From contig CM043945.1 of NCBI GenBank assembly GCA_014529385.2, positions 152,311,741 through 152,371,740 of the forward strand: DNA of 60,000 bases, in the 5' to 3' direction. The position numbers and the translations under genes are program-made. The number at the start of each line of letters is the position of its first letter. Positions within the stretch are counted from its first letter, which is position 1. This document shows positions 33,640 through 45,402 of this stretch, one piece after another. The notes under the pieces were generated by a model. That model saw only the letters and a list, made by a program, of their open reading frames with translations, ran no database searches and was not told where the DNA came from. This DNA comes from Adiantum capillus-veneris (lineage: Eukaryota > Streptophyta > Polypodiopsida > Polypodiales > Pteridaceae).

Positions 33640-33985
33640 CGGGTACAGAGGGAGGGCGGCGGGCAAGGAGTGGGGGGGGAGGGCGGCGGGCAGCAGGGAG
33701 CAGGAGGAGGCGGGCTGGGCAGGGTGGGGGGATGGGCAGGGTGGCGCAAGGGCGAAGGGGACAAGAGGGGGCAGGAGGTGCCGGGATGGGCAGGTGGCGG
33801 GCTGGGCAGGGTGGCGCGAGGGCGAAGGGGGGGGGGGGGCAGCGCGGGGGTGGCTGAGGGCAGCACGAGGGTTAGGTGGAGAAAAGGGGGGGGAGAGGGA
33901 GCGATGGCGCAAGGGGGGGGGGGGGGGAGCGTGCAGCAGCGCCGGTTGAGAAATTCTATCGAGGTAATGACTTTTTGTAAAATTT
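33640..33985 (-). other. LINE 5' UTR, strongly G/C-skewed
   Basis: The plus strand is G-rich with runs up to about 14 G (33828-33838, 33915-33928). On the LINE sense strand these are C runs. Long predicted ORFs here are low-complexity and not credible. The opposite strand could fold into G-quadruplexes. Confidence 0.7.
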
Positions 33986-36229
33986 CCCTCCCAGTTACTT
34001 TTTAAGTACTAGTTCTGAACTTCCCCAAAACTTTCATGTCCTTACTCACCACTTTTTAATCATTGCCCGCCATATTCAAGTAGTGCACACCATTTTTTAT
34101 TGGCGGTTCATCACCGTCAAGTGGTTTGAATTCACTTTTAATGATACATTCAGTGGTATTGTTTTTAGTGATATAGAATCACTTTTTAATGTTTTGAAAC
34201 CATTTAACAAGTTTTGAATGCTAAGTTTATTTTTAACATTTGTATACATGTATATTGTAGGTGGAGCTTTATTTAAGATTCAATACAAAGTATGCAGATA
34301 TTCAGATTTCGCAATGCTACTTCGAGTCTATGAAACCTTTCTTTGTCTGAAAATTGAGGGATTGCTACACATGCTGTTGTATTGTGCATGTACAAATGAT
34401 TTTCCTTAAAGAGGCAATAAATCACATGCGGACTCGAAGTTTTGATCTTCATGGTTCTTGTTGCATGTGCAACTACCCTATATGCCTTCATCATGATATA
34501 GTTGTCAACCATGGATGTCTTGCATACAAAAATGCAAGTATGAGTACCACTTCACTGTTGGAGTCTATACTCTGCCCTATACTTGCAGAACATAATTTCC
34601 AGAGCTACCAATGCTCAATGGGAACATGCAATGCATGCGGTGTAGGTAATATTCAAATCTGTGCAAGAGAAGAAGTTGAGCAGAGTAAGCAAGTATCTGT
34701 GAAGTTTTTTGAAAATATAGTGGGTGCTGCTGGATTAAACAATGAAGCTAGAAAGAGCACTGTGAAAGACATTGTCCACAAGAAAATTCTACCTAGAGAA
34801 CTTTTGCGAGTGTACCAAGACCACTTGAAGAAGTATGTCACTCACAATTTTATATTTAAGTGGCAAGCACAACAGTTCAAGGACACCATTTCTTTGTTTC
34901 CAGATGATGTGGTTGTCTCCGTCTTTGACTTTGCAAAGAACTACTCCTTCAAGGAGCAAAATGAGATCCAGTCACAATGCATTGATACACTAAGCAGGTC
35001 ACTATCTTTGTCATGATTACTTATTTCCGCATCGCATCAGGTGCAATAACAAAGACCATGCACTTTTTTGTCTCAGCTGATAAACAACATGACACCTTAT
35101 TTGTGCAGCATGCTTTTCTCTTACATTCTCAATGCTTGAGAGATCAAGGGCTAAGCTTTAAAAAACATTGGGTTTGGTCAGATGGTGCAGCTTCACAATT
35201 TAAAGCAAAGCGACCGTTTTACTTTGTTGCTAGATATTGGAGCCTTACTGGCATGGAATTGAATTGGAATTTTTTTTGCTCAGGACATGGAAAGGGGGAA
35301 CATGATGGGGCTGGGGCTGTCATTAAAAGGGCTCTAACTCATGAGCAATTGAAGCAAAATAGCGTGCAGTTGAAGTTGCTCTTTTTTGAGAATGCATCTC
35401 AGTACTGGAGCAACTGCTATGTATGACAAGCAAAAGAGGGATTTCAGTAGGGTGTTCTGGGAGGTCAAGCTAGGCGATGTTCAGCGATCCCATCAATGGG
35501 ACTGCAAACCATTGAAGGGCTCAAGAGCAATGCACTTTGTGAATGGGTTTCTGAGAACAACACTTGTGCATTGCGATCAAAACAGTTGTCATGCTTTTGT
35601 TTTCCTTGCAGGCTTGGCCATTGGAGAAGGTGTATGAACAGATCACATGTGGAGACATGGCAATATCACACTTTGGAGCCACTTTCCAATGATTCCCAGT
35701 CATACGGAGACTCAAACGATGAGGAGTTCCATGGTGCCACTTATGCAGGTCATTATGACTCCTTAAGCGATGCTCTCACACCTGGAGACAATATTGTTGT
35801 AACTTCTGAAGAGAATAACGAGGAGGCTATTGACTTCTACATTTTGAAGTGTGTAGTAGCTAAGGGCCTAACAACTAACGAGCAAATTGATGCATGGGGC
35901 AACAAGATAGAGAAGCATACTTATATGGTCACGGGCCATTGGTATAAATCCCTACAAGAAAACTTCTATGAGCTGCGGGATAACAAGCCAGTAGTTTTCA
36001 TATATTCCCACTTGATAAGGGCAATAAAGCTTCCTTTGGAGCTTGTAGTGCTCGATGGCATAGGAGAAGTGTTCAAACTTTCCAATGAAAACCATGAGGC
36101 AATATACAATAGAATGCCCTTTGAATTGTAAATCAAATCTTATTTTATATCATCTAGTGAAAGATTGAACAAGATGGAATTGGTGTAAACGTATGATGGA
36201 ATTGACATGTTGGTTTTTGAGAATGCTTC

Positions 36230-36510
36230 ACCACTCCCCCCTCCCCCCCAAACATCACCACTAAAAAGTGTTGCAGTTCCAGAAAAACTCAATAAAAATT
36301 TACCACTTTTTAGTGGTGCTAAAGTGGTTTAGCACCACTAAAAAGTGGTTAAGAATGCTTCACCACTCCCCCTGAACATCACCATTAAATGGTGTTGTAG
36401 TTCCATAAAAACTGTTGCAATAACACAATAAAATTTGAACCACGTTTTAGGGGTTTAGCACCACTAAAAAGTGGTTCTAAGACATTCAGAAGTGTAGAGA
36501 CATGTAAAGT
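36230..36510. repeat. Palindromic spacer between convergent genes
   Basis: Two related modules contain ACCACTTTTTAGTGGT and CACCACTAAAAAGTGG facing each other, plus a repeated GCTTCACCACTCCCCC phrase (about 36226 and 36356). They lie between the transposase stop (36131) and the phosphatase stop (36624). Transcripts from both sides would form hairpins here. Confidence 0.75.
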
Positions 36511-36623
36511 GCCAAAACTTCTGTATATTACAAAAAGTATATTACAACAATTATCCAGAAACGTCTACATATCCACCAAGAATGTACAATATATAGCATT
36601 TCTTAAATTACATATGTACAATC

Positions 36624-37628
36624 TCATTCATCTCCATTTATAACAAAGTGCTCAAAGACTAGACTCGAAATTTCATCTTTGGGATTGTTGATGGGGTTTG
36701 CCTTTGTATACTCTAGAGAATTGGGGGTTAGTGCCCATATGCACAGCCATGGCAATAGTGTGTGCGTGAGGTAATCAGGGTCTTGGTTTTCATCAAGAGG
36801 ATCAAAGGTGGGTGGACATACATTGCGCATATTTTTATATCTGGAGTCATCTACCAGCAATATCCGAGAGGAGTCATATTCGGGAAACTTGTTCCAGACA
36901 TGGTAAAGGGGCTTGAAAGACACATGTTCACCTGCAAGGTCTCTTGGAGCTCCAGCAATCTCTTCAAAATACGACCACTTCTCACATTGCCAGTTTGAGA
37001 AGAGATCCCTAAAGTAATAAGTCCTATGTTCCCATATGTCTGGCCAACATGTATTGAGGATTAGCTCAATGTTAGCAGCAGTACAAGTGCTCCAAACCAT
37101 TGCATCTGCTATTTTCCTCAAATCCCAAACAAATTGCTCAACATCTCTACGGTAGTAGATCCACAACTTCTCGTCCACTCTTTTTAGTTTAACTCTGTTG
37201 GAAGCTGGACGTGGAGGGTGTTTAAGTTGTCCAGTCTTTGGATCACGTTTGCTTACATCTTGTTTCATGAATAGTCCATCGAGATCAAGGATGATGAGTG
37301 TTTTGATCTTGCAAAAATTCGAAAAAAGATATCCCCATCCAGGGAAGTTTGGCGAAATCTCCTCAATTTTAGGGCAAGCTACTGGTTCCTGGTCTTACTC
37401 TACTTTATCTAGTGTTACATATGCATCCTGCTCTGCATCCTGCTTAGCTGCTATGTCTTCAACCTTCTCATCTGGTTCTTGAACATCGCCAATCCAGCTA
37501 AGTTCTGCCATAGACAAGTACCATGCCTTAAAAACCTCAATCAGACTCACATATTAACCTTTTCAAAATACACTTGAAAAGTATACCTTCCAGGCTATTG
37601 ATTTCCATTTCATTAATTTCTTGAACTT
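36624..37628 (-). pseudogene. FCP1/NIF-type (HAD) phosphatase-like protein
   Basis: Exons 37628-37587 and 37504-36624 join in phase (acceptors CCATAG and TATGGCAG; donor AAG/GTATAC). The first Asp pair of the HAD motif is visible in LIILDLDGLF, motif II is probably MVWSTCT, and the last acidic motif is ILLVDDSRYKNM. The order and spacing match NIF-type Ser/Thr phosphatase domains such as those acting on RNA polymerase II. The usual Thr/Val after DxD is replaced (DLDGL), as in some divergent plant members. One in-frame TAA (37395-37397) is one C-to-T change from CAA; otherwise the frame is open. It sits tail-to-tail with the transposase. The N-terminus is uncertain and may connect to the Lys-rich gene at 37.9-38.6 kb. 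Confidence 0.75.
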
Positions 37629-37869
37629 CTATGGCAACAACAGTCCACTTGGCAGGAGATATTGGAGAAAAAATAAGCTCTACTTGAAGATGCTGATGAT
37701 GATGTCGGAAAGAACAATACGAGTACAATAAATATACAGCCAATGAAAAATATGAGTACAATAAATAGACAATCAATGAGCAATAAAACTAGTGAACGAA
37801 AAATAAAGCCGTCGTTTCACTATCATCAAAATGAGGGTACAAAGAGTCTACAAAGCACAAAAGGTTAAT

Positions 37870-38643
37870 AGGGGCTACAGAAGTTTCTTGCGGGACTTTG
37901 GTTCAGGAGGTTTAAGGTTGGGTGCTTGGAGGTTAGTCTTTTTCCGAGAAGATGAAGGCTCCTAGGATTTTTTACCTCCTGGAGTAGGCTCTGGAGGCTC
38001 GGATGCAACCGTAGCTTTTTTTTTGGTGTGGCACGCTCTTCAGTGTTGCTCCTCTTTTTCCTACGCCCCAAAATCTCTTCACAAACATCTGAAATATAAA
38101 GATCCGTGTCCTCATCAAACAAGTTCACTGTTGTATCCTTTTCAATTGGCTTCTCATATGATTTTTCAGCGTCCTCTACGTCCTTGTTCATTGCAGGTTC
38201 TGGCTTTAGAGGCACCTCGGCTGACTCCTTGGATGCGTCACCTTGAGCTCCCACTACATCTATTCTTTTTTCAACCCTTTTTTATGCCTTTTGTTGGTCC
38301 AGAGTGTCTTCACCTGCTTGTTTCTAGGATGCATTCTTATCCCCGCACCCACCACACATGCTATCAATATTGGGCTTGCGTGATGACCCAGCTTGGGAGT
38401 GTGCTACATAAAAGAATATGTAATAATACTCAATATTAAGTTATGTGAACATTCAAAGAGAAGAATGTTCCACAGAAAATTACCAATTCCATCAAAACAA
38501 GAGATCCAAAGATGCCTTCCATTCGATCTTTCTCTGCAATTACATGGAGAAAAGAAACAAAATGGTCAAGAAATGAATCTACAATCAGCTTCACATCATA
38601 AGGTATAAAAACATCGATTACCTGTACCAACATGCTCATCCAT
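37870..38643 (-). pseudogene. Lys/Glu-rich, probably nuclear protein of unknown function
   Basis: The main exon is about 38402-37870. It has a small Cys pair (MCGGCGDKN), an acidic middle (FDEDTDLYISDVCEEIL) and basic stretches typical of nuclear localisation (GRRKKRSN, ATPKKK, PEPKSRKKLL). Candidate upstream exons are 38643-38622 (MDEHVGT) and 38533-38484 (KDRMEGIFG). In-frame stops, for example after KNAS and GGKKS, are one C-to-T change from CAG. A run of nine A (near 38020) appears frame-shifted. No domain is recognised. It may be the N-terminal part of the phosphatase gene. Confidence 0.5.
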
Positions 38644-38659
38644 GTTTGCCTCTCCAGGT

Positions 38660-41029
38660 GCCAGTGATAGCCGTTTTTCGGCTCTTTGTAATTGCCACAG
38701 TGAGTTACCTCACCCTACCAAAATCACCCAAACACTGTGGCTATCCCTACCATTTCACTGTACATAGGCGTGCGTGAGTCACGGGACTTTTCCCATATCT
38801 TCTTAAAAAACCCTCAATTAGCTAGTCATTGGGCTAGTTGAGCCAAAAAAATAAAAAATATAAGTATATTATGGCCCATGCGTATGTAAATATTTCTTTG
38901 TATATAGGGCCTAAATAAAAGAATTTTTTCATAATTATTTTGGTATTTATTTAAATATTTCTACCTAGGTGTGTGTTATTTATGCTCTGTACATTGCCTC
39001 ACCATTACCACAATTTTTCTTACCATTTTTCATAATCTTTATTCCATATAGAAATATTTTCATGTAAGCTTCTCTTATATTTGGTGTAACTCCACCCCAA
39101 CAAAAATCCAAAAAAACTAGTTTTATTTATGTGTATATTTTTTCACTATTGTGATTTTTCCCTTCCTACATCTATTTTGTTTTTTTTTCTAAAAAATTAT
39201 AACACCAAAAATATTTATCTTTTTATGGTAGCTTCATAATGAGAGAGATTTCTTTTGACCCCTTTATATTTTTTCCACTTATATTATTTATATTTGACAT
39301 GTACATATTTTTTAGACCCCTCAATATTTGATTTTCTTAGTTGTACTATTCACTTATCATAATCTCAACAATATCTTCAATTATAGACCTACCAAATAAG
39401 GTCAAGGGTAGGTGGCATGCATACATGCACTATGGAGGGCTCACTCTTGGAGGTATTCAAAAGAATCATCCAAAGAAGGACCCCACAAGGACCTTGTGCA
39501 GTGGAAAAAAACGGTCGGTTTTGCTGAATTTTTAAAGTTCACTTGCTCTCCGAATTTGAAAAGGTGATACAAACAAAAGTTGTAGCTCGTGGGCTGAACT
39601 TTTGCCTCAAATTTTTTCATATTTTTTTGAGCTACGAGCTGTGAGCTATGATTCTATTAGTGGACCCCAGTTTTCCCATGCTATGCAGCCACACTCTCTC
39701 TCTTCCACTTTATCATTTTCCTCTCACACACACTTCTCCACTCATCATCCCCACGTCTCTCACCACTCCTCTCTGCACCCTATTCACCTTCTCCTCAACC
39801 TTGAAGAATAAGAGAAACCATGGTGAACTCATACCTCCCACACACAATTCCATTCCAAAATTGACCACCTAGTCTCATTTTTCCTCCTCCAATTTACCCA
39901 TATCTATCAAAAAAACCACAAAATTCAGCCTCTTCTCTTAAAAGACAGCATCATGGTGGTTGATTACTCAGCTTCAATTACCTTGTCTCTCAAGGAAGGT
40001 CAAGAGTGGAGAAAAAATGTACCGTCAAAGCTAGTGGACCGTCAACAAGCGTCAAAATTGGCCCTACTCAAGACACTTGGAGCATCAACCTTGTAAGAAT
40101 CCACTTTTTCTTGCCTCTTAAGAGTTTTTCTTCCTTATTTGTATCCTACATGGATACTCCCATTGTAAATATCCAATTCCATTTGTAAATTAATACTAAC
40201 TCTACTAACACTAGCCCACTATGAAAAGTCCTATCACCTCCATTTCTCTCCTCTCTCTTTCCCCACCAACTTCTTGATAATTCCAAGCAAAAGAAATTAG
40301 ATAAATTGCTGAAAATCTAACCCAACCATGGTTAGAGGAGTAACCCTAGCCTTCAAAATTGCTATAAAAGGAGGGTGTAGCTAGCACAAAAGGGTAGCCA
40401 TAAGCAAGAGCACTATGCTATAGCTTGAGAAGCCAAGCTCAACCTCTCTAGAAGGAGCTCTTGAGTGGAAGCTCATTGTCTTATGCATGTGCATGTGTTG
40501 TAATAGGGGATTAGCAAGGGAACTCTATGTTATTTGTAAGAGAGAGAGTGTTCATTCAATTGAGAGTAGGAAATCTATCATTTCTCCTACTAGTGTAAGC
40601 CCAACATTTGCTGAATCAAGGAGGGTGGATTCAGACTAAGCTTGGATACTTTGTTTCCCTTCCAACGTGAAGTAATGGACAACAATGATGCATAAGTGTC
40701 TTGGTGTTTTTTGTTAAGTTCTTGATAGCTTGTCTTTGGTGTTGTCATCAATCTAGCCATAAATCCCACATACTGTAAGAGGGCGATAGGGTGGAGAGGA
40801 CTCCCCTGGCCTTAAGACAGTGATTGGGGTGGTTTTTTCTTGTGATGCGTTGTGGTGAAATTTACGCAAGCTATGTTGAACAAATACTAATCTCACTTTG
40901 ATTTGTCATGACAGATTTGTAAGAAGGTATTAATGCAACAAGCACCCTCTCCCCCTTTTCTCTCTTTCTTACATATATATATTTATGTTTGCTTGATCAT
41001 TAATGATACACTTCAAAGCAGCCCGAGCA

Positions 41030-41093
<64 letters not shown>

Positions 41094-41310
41094 TTTTAGT
41101 GTGTGAGAGTATTTCATTGGTGTTAGGGTTAGTGTAAATTCCTTGCTTGTTTGTGGATTTCTCTAATGATTCTCCTCTTTTGCGTCCTAGTTCTCTCTTA
41201 AACTAGGTGGTGCCCCTTGTGTAGTTGGGATTTGGCTGGGGGTTTGTTGTTTTGGTTTGTGTTGTGTTGTGCCCCTACCCCATTGAGCAGCACGGGAGCC
41301 TTGAAGGGTG
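38660..41310. other. Non-coding stretch with LTR-like features
   Basis: No gene is recognised. 38820-39350 is AT-rich. On the plus strand TATAAAA (about 40362) is followed by LTR-like leader sequence, and a CT dinucleotide array of about 29 repeats occupies 41033-41091. A solo LTR is possible, but I could not find matching ends or a target duplication. An imperfect hairpin near 38660-38740 (GATAGCC...GGCTATC) lies upstream of the Lys-rich gene. Confidence 0.4.
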
Positions 41311-41759
41311 TCTAGAGGTTGCTCTTCTTGTTGCCTGCCCCGGACCGCCTAACGAGCAGCTTCAAAGCATCTTTTAAAGGTTTCTCACATCCATAAAATA
41401 GACACCGGCCGGCAAACTTACAGGCAGTTACAAAAGAAAGTGGGTGATACGGATGTTGACACCGGAGCATGTAGACACCTGTAACAACAGTCTGCATGAT
41501 AGACATCCCACAAGCAACACAATCACCTAACTGCACATAGCTATTGTCTGATCCCAAATGAACAGGCGGCCTGACAGGAAGGATAGGCATTCTTGACTTG
41601 AACAAATTAATAATCATTTCCACAAATCGAAGATGCCCTGTCGCCACTTCTATTTCCCATAACAAAGTGTCATGCTGACCCTGTAAAAAAATAGCATTGC
41701 GTACTTTATAAAACAATATAAGTATTTGTGCATTACTTTCAAGAGTCTTCATCACTTTA

Positions 41760-41900
41760 TGTGGTACCACTTAAGAGTGTTATATAAACACATTTACGTG
41801 GTCTTTTACCATATAAAATGGTCTCTAACCATTTTTTTCTAATTAGAGTTTAACCACTTTTAAGTAATATCAACTACTACTAGGTGAATCAATAAAACTT
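41760..41900. repeat. Palindromic-repeat fragment in the last intron of the RING-like gene
   Basis: Words such as AACCACTTTTAAGTAATAT show that this intron belongs to the same repeat family as the transposase intron. Confidence 0.6.
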
Positions 41901-42959
41901 ACATACCTGTAACTGTGCTGCCTCTTCACCGAGGTTATCGAGATTGTGCACTTCAATACCAAGTCCCATGTCTTTGAGAGCCTACTTTCTTATTTGAATC
42001 AAGGTCTCAAGCTTTGCCATTGCTTCCTCGTTTGGTACAATCCCAGCCTTATGAAACTTGAGTTCCTCCATATCCTTGTTCAGTCTCTCTATGATCTTGG
42101 CGGCGCCTCGCATCAAACCAACCTGCTCATCTCTCTTTGTCTTTGATTGATCTAAAGCAATTTTTATTGCTTCGAGACATTGCTGCTTCTCTTTTAATTT
42201 TTCAGTAGCATTAGCCTTCATGTTAGAAATAGCTACTACATTAGCCGTTGACGTAGAAAATGTAGTCGAGGAAACATTTGACATTCCAAATGTTCCCATT
42301 GAGCCAAAGGCCCGCTTCTTTAGAAGTTCCTCCTTAGCCTGCCCTGAAAATTGATGTCCACCTTAGTATGTCTGCCAGTCAAAGCTTGTGCCAGTACTGT
42401 CAGTGTAATTAGGCATATTTTCTGCATTAAATTTCCACTCGCTTGCAAGACATGGACCGTTTGTGGACCTCCATTTCTCCAATTTCCTATTTAAAGTTTT
42501 ATGTTGGCGTAATATTTTGATAACACCTTCATCATACACAGCCCATGCAACTAAACCTTTAGAATCTTCAACGCCCTTGCACTTCTGCCACATAAATCCA
42601 TGTGCAAAATGCATGCCTACCTCGTTGTTTGGGGGAGCTCCCTCATATACTTTGTGGTAAAGCAAGAGACATTCTTCGTACATTTCAGGCCTCGGCCCCT
42701 TTAAATGCATCTTCTCCTTTTGGTGGGGCTTGTAAAGACATACCCTAAGCCACTCCTCATCTGAGAAATCATCATCACATAGGAGCTTCGGATCCTGGCC
42801 AACCAAGCATAGCCCATATTTGGTATGAAAATCTTCCTTGGTGAAGAAAAATTTTGTTTGAGTGGGTAAAACCACTTGTGGTATTCTCCACCTCCCTGTA
42901 AAAACATATATGAATGCATGTTAGTATGTAATTAGCCATAATAAACTTGTTTATCAACA

Positions 42960-43450
42960 ATAATAAGTGGTTGAAATGATTTCTGCACCATTCTCAGTGG
43001 TACTGCAAAATTTTTAAGTGGGGGTGTACCACTAAATGGTTCTCAACCACTTAAAACTGGTTAGGTAACACTAAAAAGTCCTGCTACACCCTTTTGCTGG
43101 TGATACATCACCTTTTGGTGTTTCTTCACCACTTTAAAGTGGTGTTTCAGCACATAAAAGTGGGCTGAATCACTGTTCAGTTGTGCTACACCGATGTGAA
43201 TTGTTGTACACAACTTAAAATTGGTGCTACACTCCTAAAAAGTGGTGCTACACCAATAGAATGTGGTATCTCCTTGTAAAGCTTCATCACTTAAAAGCAC
43301 TTAACCACCACTTTTAGCAAAAATGCAGAACTAAAGATTATTGCACTTTTGTAAAGCATCACTAAAAAGTGGTTCTACAGCACTGAAAGTGGTTGACCAT
43401 CATGCACCACCACTTAAATGTGATTTGAACCACAAAAAGTGGTGAACATG
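42960..43450. repeat. Palindromic-repeat block in the third intron of the RING-like gene
   Basis: Repeated phrases such as GTGGTGCTACACC, CACTAAAAAGTGGTT and ACCACTTTAAAGTGGTG occur in both orientations. Confidence 0.8.
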
Positions 43451-43474
43451 TAACATTTAATGGCCTAATAACTT

Positions 43475-45043
43475 ATGTGTAGCGGAAATTAGCATGAACA
43501 TAGTGGGCATTTCATTAGAATAGATTCCTAATGAGAATTACAAGAGTGCTTGGGTGGAGAGAGCAACAAAAAGCATAACACCTAGTTAGATAGCATCAAC
43601 AATACTTTCAAAAGAGAGAGCAATTAAGCTATTGACAACAGTTGAGGACCGTATTTTCATGGAGCCGGTCCCCCCTCCAAAAGGCTTTGTATTATGGTTT
43701 CTCCCATCAAGAGAGACATTGTACAATACAATTCTTTGTGTTCCTTCAAGACTAGCTAGTGCAATGAAGATGGAAACTTCATGCACTAAGCAAAACACTT
43801 AACAAACACAACTTGAATTATCCCCGTTCTCAGACCCAAGACCTCACACACCTTCGAAGATGGTGAGAGCTAGCAGGGTATGAGAGTAGATTGAGAGGAA
43901 GACGGAGTATCTTACGAGAAAGATGTACATCTCCTCACATAATCACTCATATGTAGCATAGCTTAGCTTAGTAATTAGCTTGGTAGAGGAGATGAGCATG
44001 CATTGAAGCTTGGCTCTTGGTTGGATTTGCATCCACATGCCAAGAGAGTGTTGATGTAGGCTTCTATCTCACAAGCTTGGAGTAGGTGATGAGTTCTCCA
44101 TTAAAGCTTGGGAAGAGATAGTCTTCTCTTTCTTCACACATGAGCTTGTGTTAGTGTGTGTGTGTGTGTGATAATGCCTTGCAAAAATCAGCCCCCTCTC
44201 TCTCTTGGGCGAGCCCTCTTGCTAAATGCTCTTCTTGAAGCCTCATTGGCCCTCCCCAAGTCAAGCCAATTACAATTAAGCAGCATAAGTGATAGCCTTC
44301 TGACATGTGTCCCCCTTTCCCCTTTTGTGAGAGCTTTAGGTAATTAAATAATTAAACTAAACTCTCATTGGACCCCTTTGCCTCCTGGCCAATAGGAATC
44401 AGGCAAGCCATGGGGCTCCTGAATGCTCATTGGACCCCTTGGGAGACTGCCCAATAGTCTTCTAGGAGACTTAATTCTCATTGGTTTCTTTTATTAAATG
44501 TTTTTAAATTAATTAAACTAGATTTACTCTAGCTTAATTCTCATTGGTCCACTTCAAGGGTCATCCAATAGAAATTGGGCACACCTTGTGGGCATCTAGC
44601 CTAGGGAGCTGACTTGTGTCCCTCATTCCCTTTGTGTAAAGGGAGCCTGTGTGTGTGTGTGTGTGGCTTTCTCTCTCATCCCCTACCTTTAGGGCTCGCC
44701 CCTCCCATGTAGGGATGTGCAAAGACTTTTAGGGCACACACAAAGCATCCAATTTTCCCTAGGGTTGACCTTTGGACACAACCTTTGAATTTTGGAACCT
44801 TAGCATTTTGGAAGTCTTAATGGGTTGAACCTTGGGGTCTTTTTAGCCCATTGTTGCACATGGCTCTTTTGCAGATGGCCCCCCCTTTGGATCCCTATTT
44901 TCCCTCCTTTGGATCCCTACTGTGGCCGGTCTGCTAGCTTAACCAATATTCTAGCTTTTTCTCCCCTGGCCTTCCCCACATTAAATGATCAGTTTAATAT
45001 GAGAAAATCATTTAGGAGAATTAGATATTGATTATTATGACAG
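43475..45043. other. Unresolved insertion, possibly a solo LTR
   Basis: This 1.57-kb block lacks the palindromic words that flank it on both sides. It starts TGTAGCGGAAATT and ends TTATTATGACA. It has CT runs and TG microsatellites (44154-44168, 44649-44664) but no credible ORF. TG/CA-like ends suggest a solo LTR on the minus strand. No clean target duplication was found. Confidence 0.35.
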
Positions 45044-45100
45044 AACACCACTTTATTGGTGTTTACCACTTTATACCAAATAACGTTCAGGTTAAGAAGC

Positions 45101-45282
45101 ACCATTTTTCAGTGGTTCTACACACTTTTAAGGTACCCAATAGCGTTCTAGTTAAGAAGCACCACTTTATAGTTGTGTTCACCACCTTATAGTGGTCTTC
45201 ACCACTATAAAGTGGTGCTTCTTAACTAGAGTGTTATTCGGTACCTTAAAAGTGTGTAGAACCACTGAACAGTGGTGCACCA
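45101..45282. repeat. Long near-perfect inverted repeat (about 72-bp arms)
   Basis: The left arm, 45101-45172, contains GTTCTAGTTAAGAAGCACC. It is mirrored by 45204-45276, which contains GGTGCTTCTTAACTAGAG. The loop is about 30 bases. Arm ends carry the GTGGTTCTACACACTT word and its complement. Transcripts of the intron would fold into a long hairpin. Confidence 0.9.
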
Positions 45283-45402
45283 TCGTGATGCTTCGCTTAA
45301 AAGTGATGCTTCACCACAAAATAGTTAGGGTTTTCCACTAGAAAGTGATGCACCCATTGTATCGCCACTTTTTACTAGAGCTTTACCTGCTGCCCAGCAC
45401 TT

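Larger units (their letters stand above)
27027..33985 (-). mobile_element. L1-type LINE, near full length
   Basis: It has ORF1 and ORF2 on the minus strand, an A-rich tail (about 27021-27032 on this strand as a T run), and flanking direct repeats CCCTCCCAG(C/T)TAC plus T run at 27009-27026 and 33986-34003. The GC content is far above that of its surroundings. It sits in the transposase intron, in the last unit of the palindromic array. Both ORFs are broken. The family is the plant L1 (Cin4-like) type, shown by APE endonuclease, RT and a zf-RVT domain. Confidence 0.93.
24407..36131 (+). pseudogene. DDE-type transposase-like gene, two main exons split by a LINE-bearing intron
   Basis: Exon 1 is 24407-25138 (MENSEELSISS... 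to LEEPQ; donor GTAATT). Exon 2 starts at 34261 after ATTGTAG and continues the protein in phase (VELYLRF). Next come a Cys/His cluster (RDCYTCCCIVHVQM, CMCNYPICLHH, CSMGTCNACGVG), then SVFDFAKNYSF, VWSDGAASQFK and GHGKGEHDGAGAVIKR. I infer these three hold an RNase-H-fold D, D, E/D triad. The C-terminal part (DFYILKCVVAKG, VTGHWYKSL) resembles a chromatin-reader-like fold and ends at 36131. Related proteins are common in mosses, lycophytes and ferns, from memory. Breaks: TGA at 24509 and 34348, and frame shifts near 34990, 35400 and 35545. It would cut and join the element ends; this copy is dead. Confidence 0.75.

Noticed and set aside
33432-34005. Several Pro/Ser- or Gly/Arg-rich ORFs on both strands
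   Set aside because: They follow from G/C runs in the LINE 5' UTR; no domain and no consistent frame.
38800-41310. Complete solo LTR
   Set aside because: A TATA box and leader-like sequence are present, but I could not match TG/CA ends with a five-base duplication.
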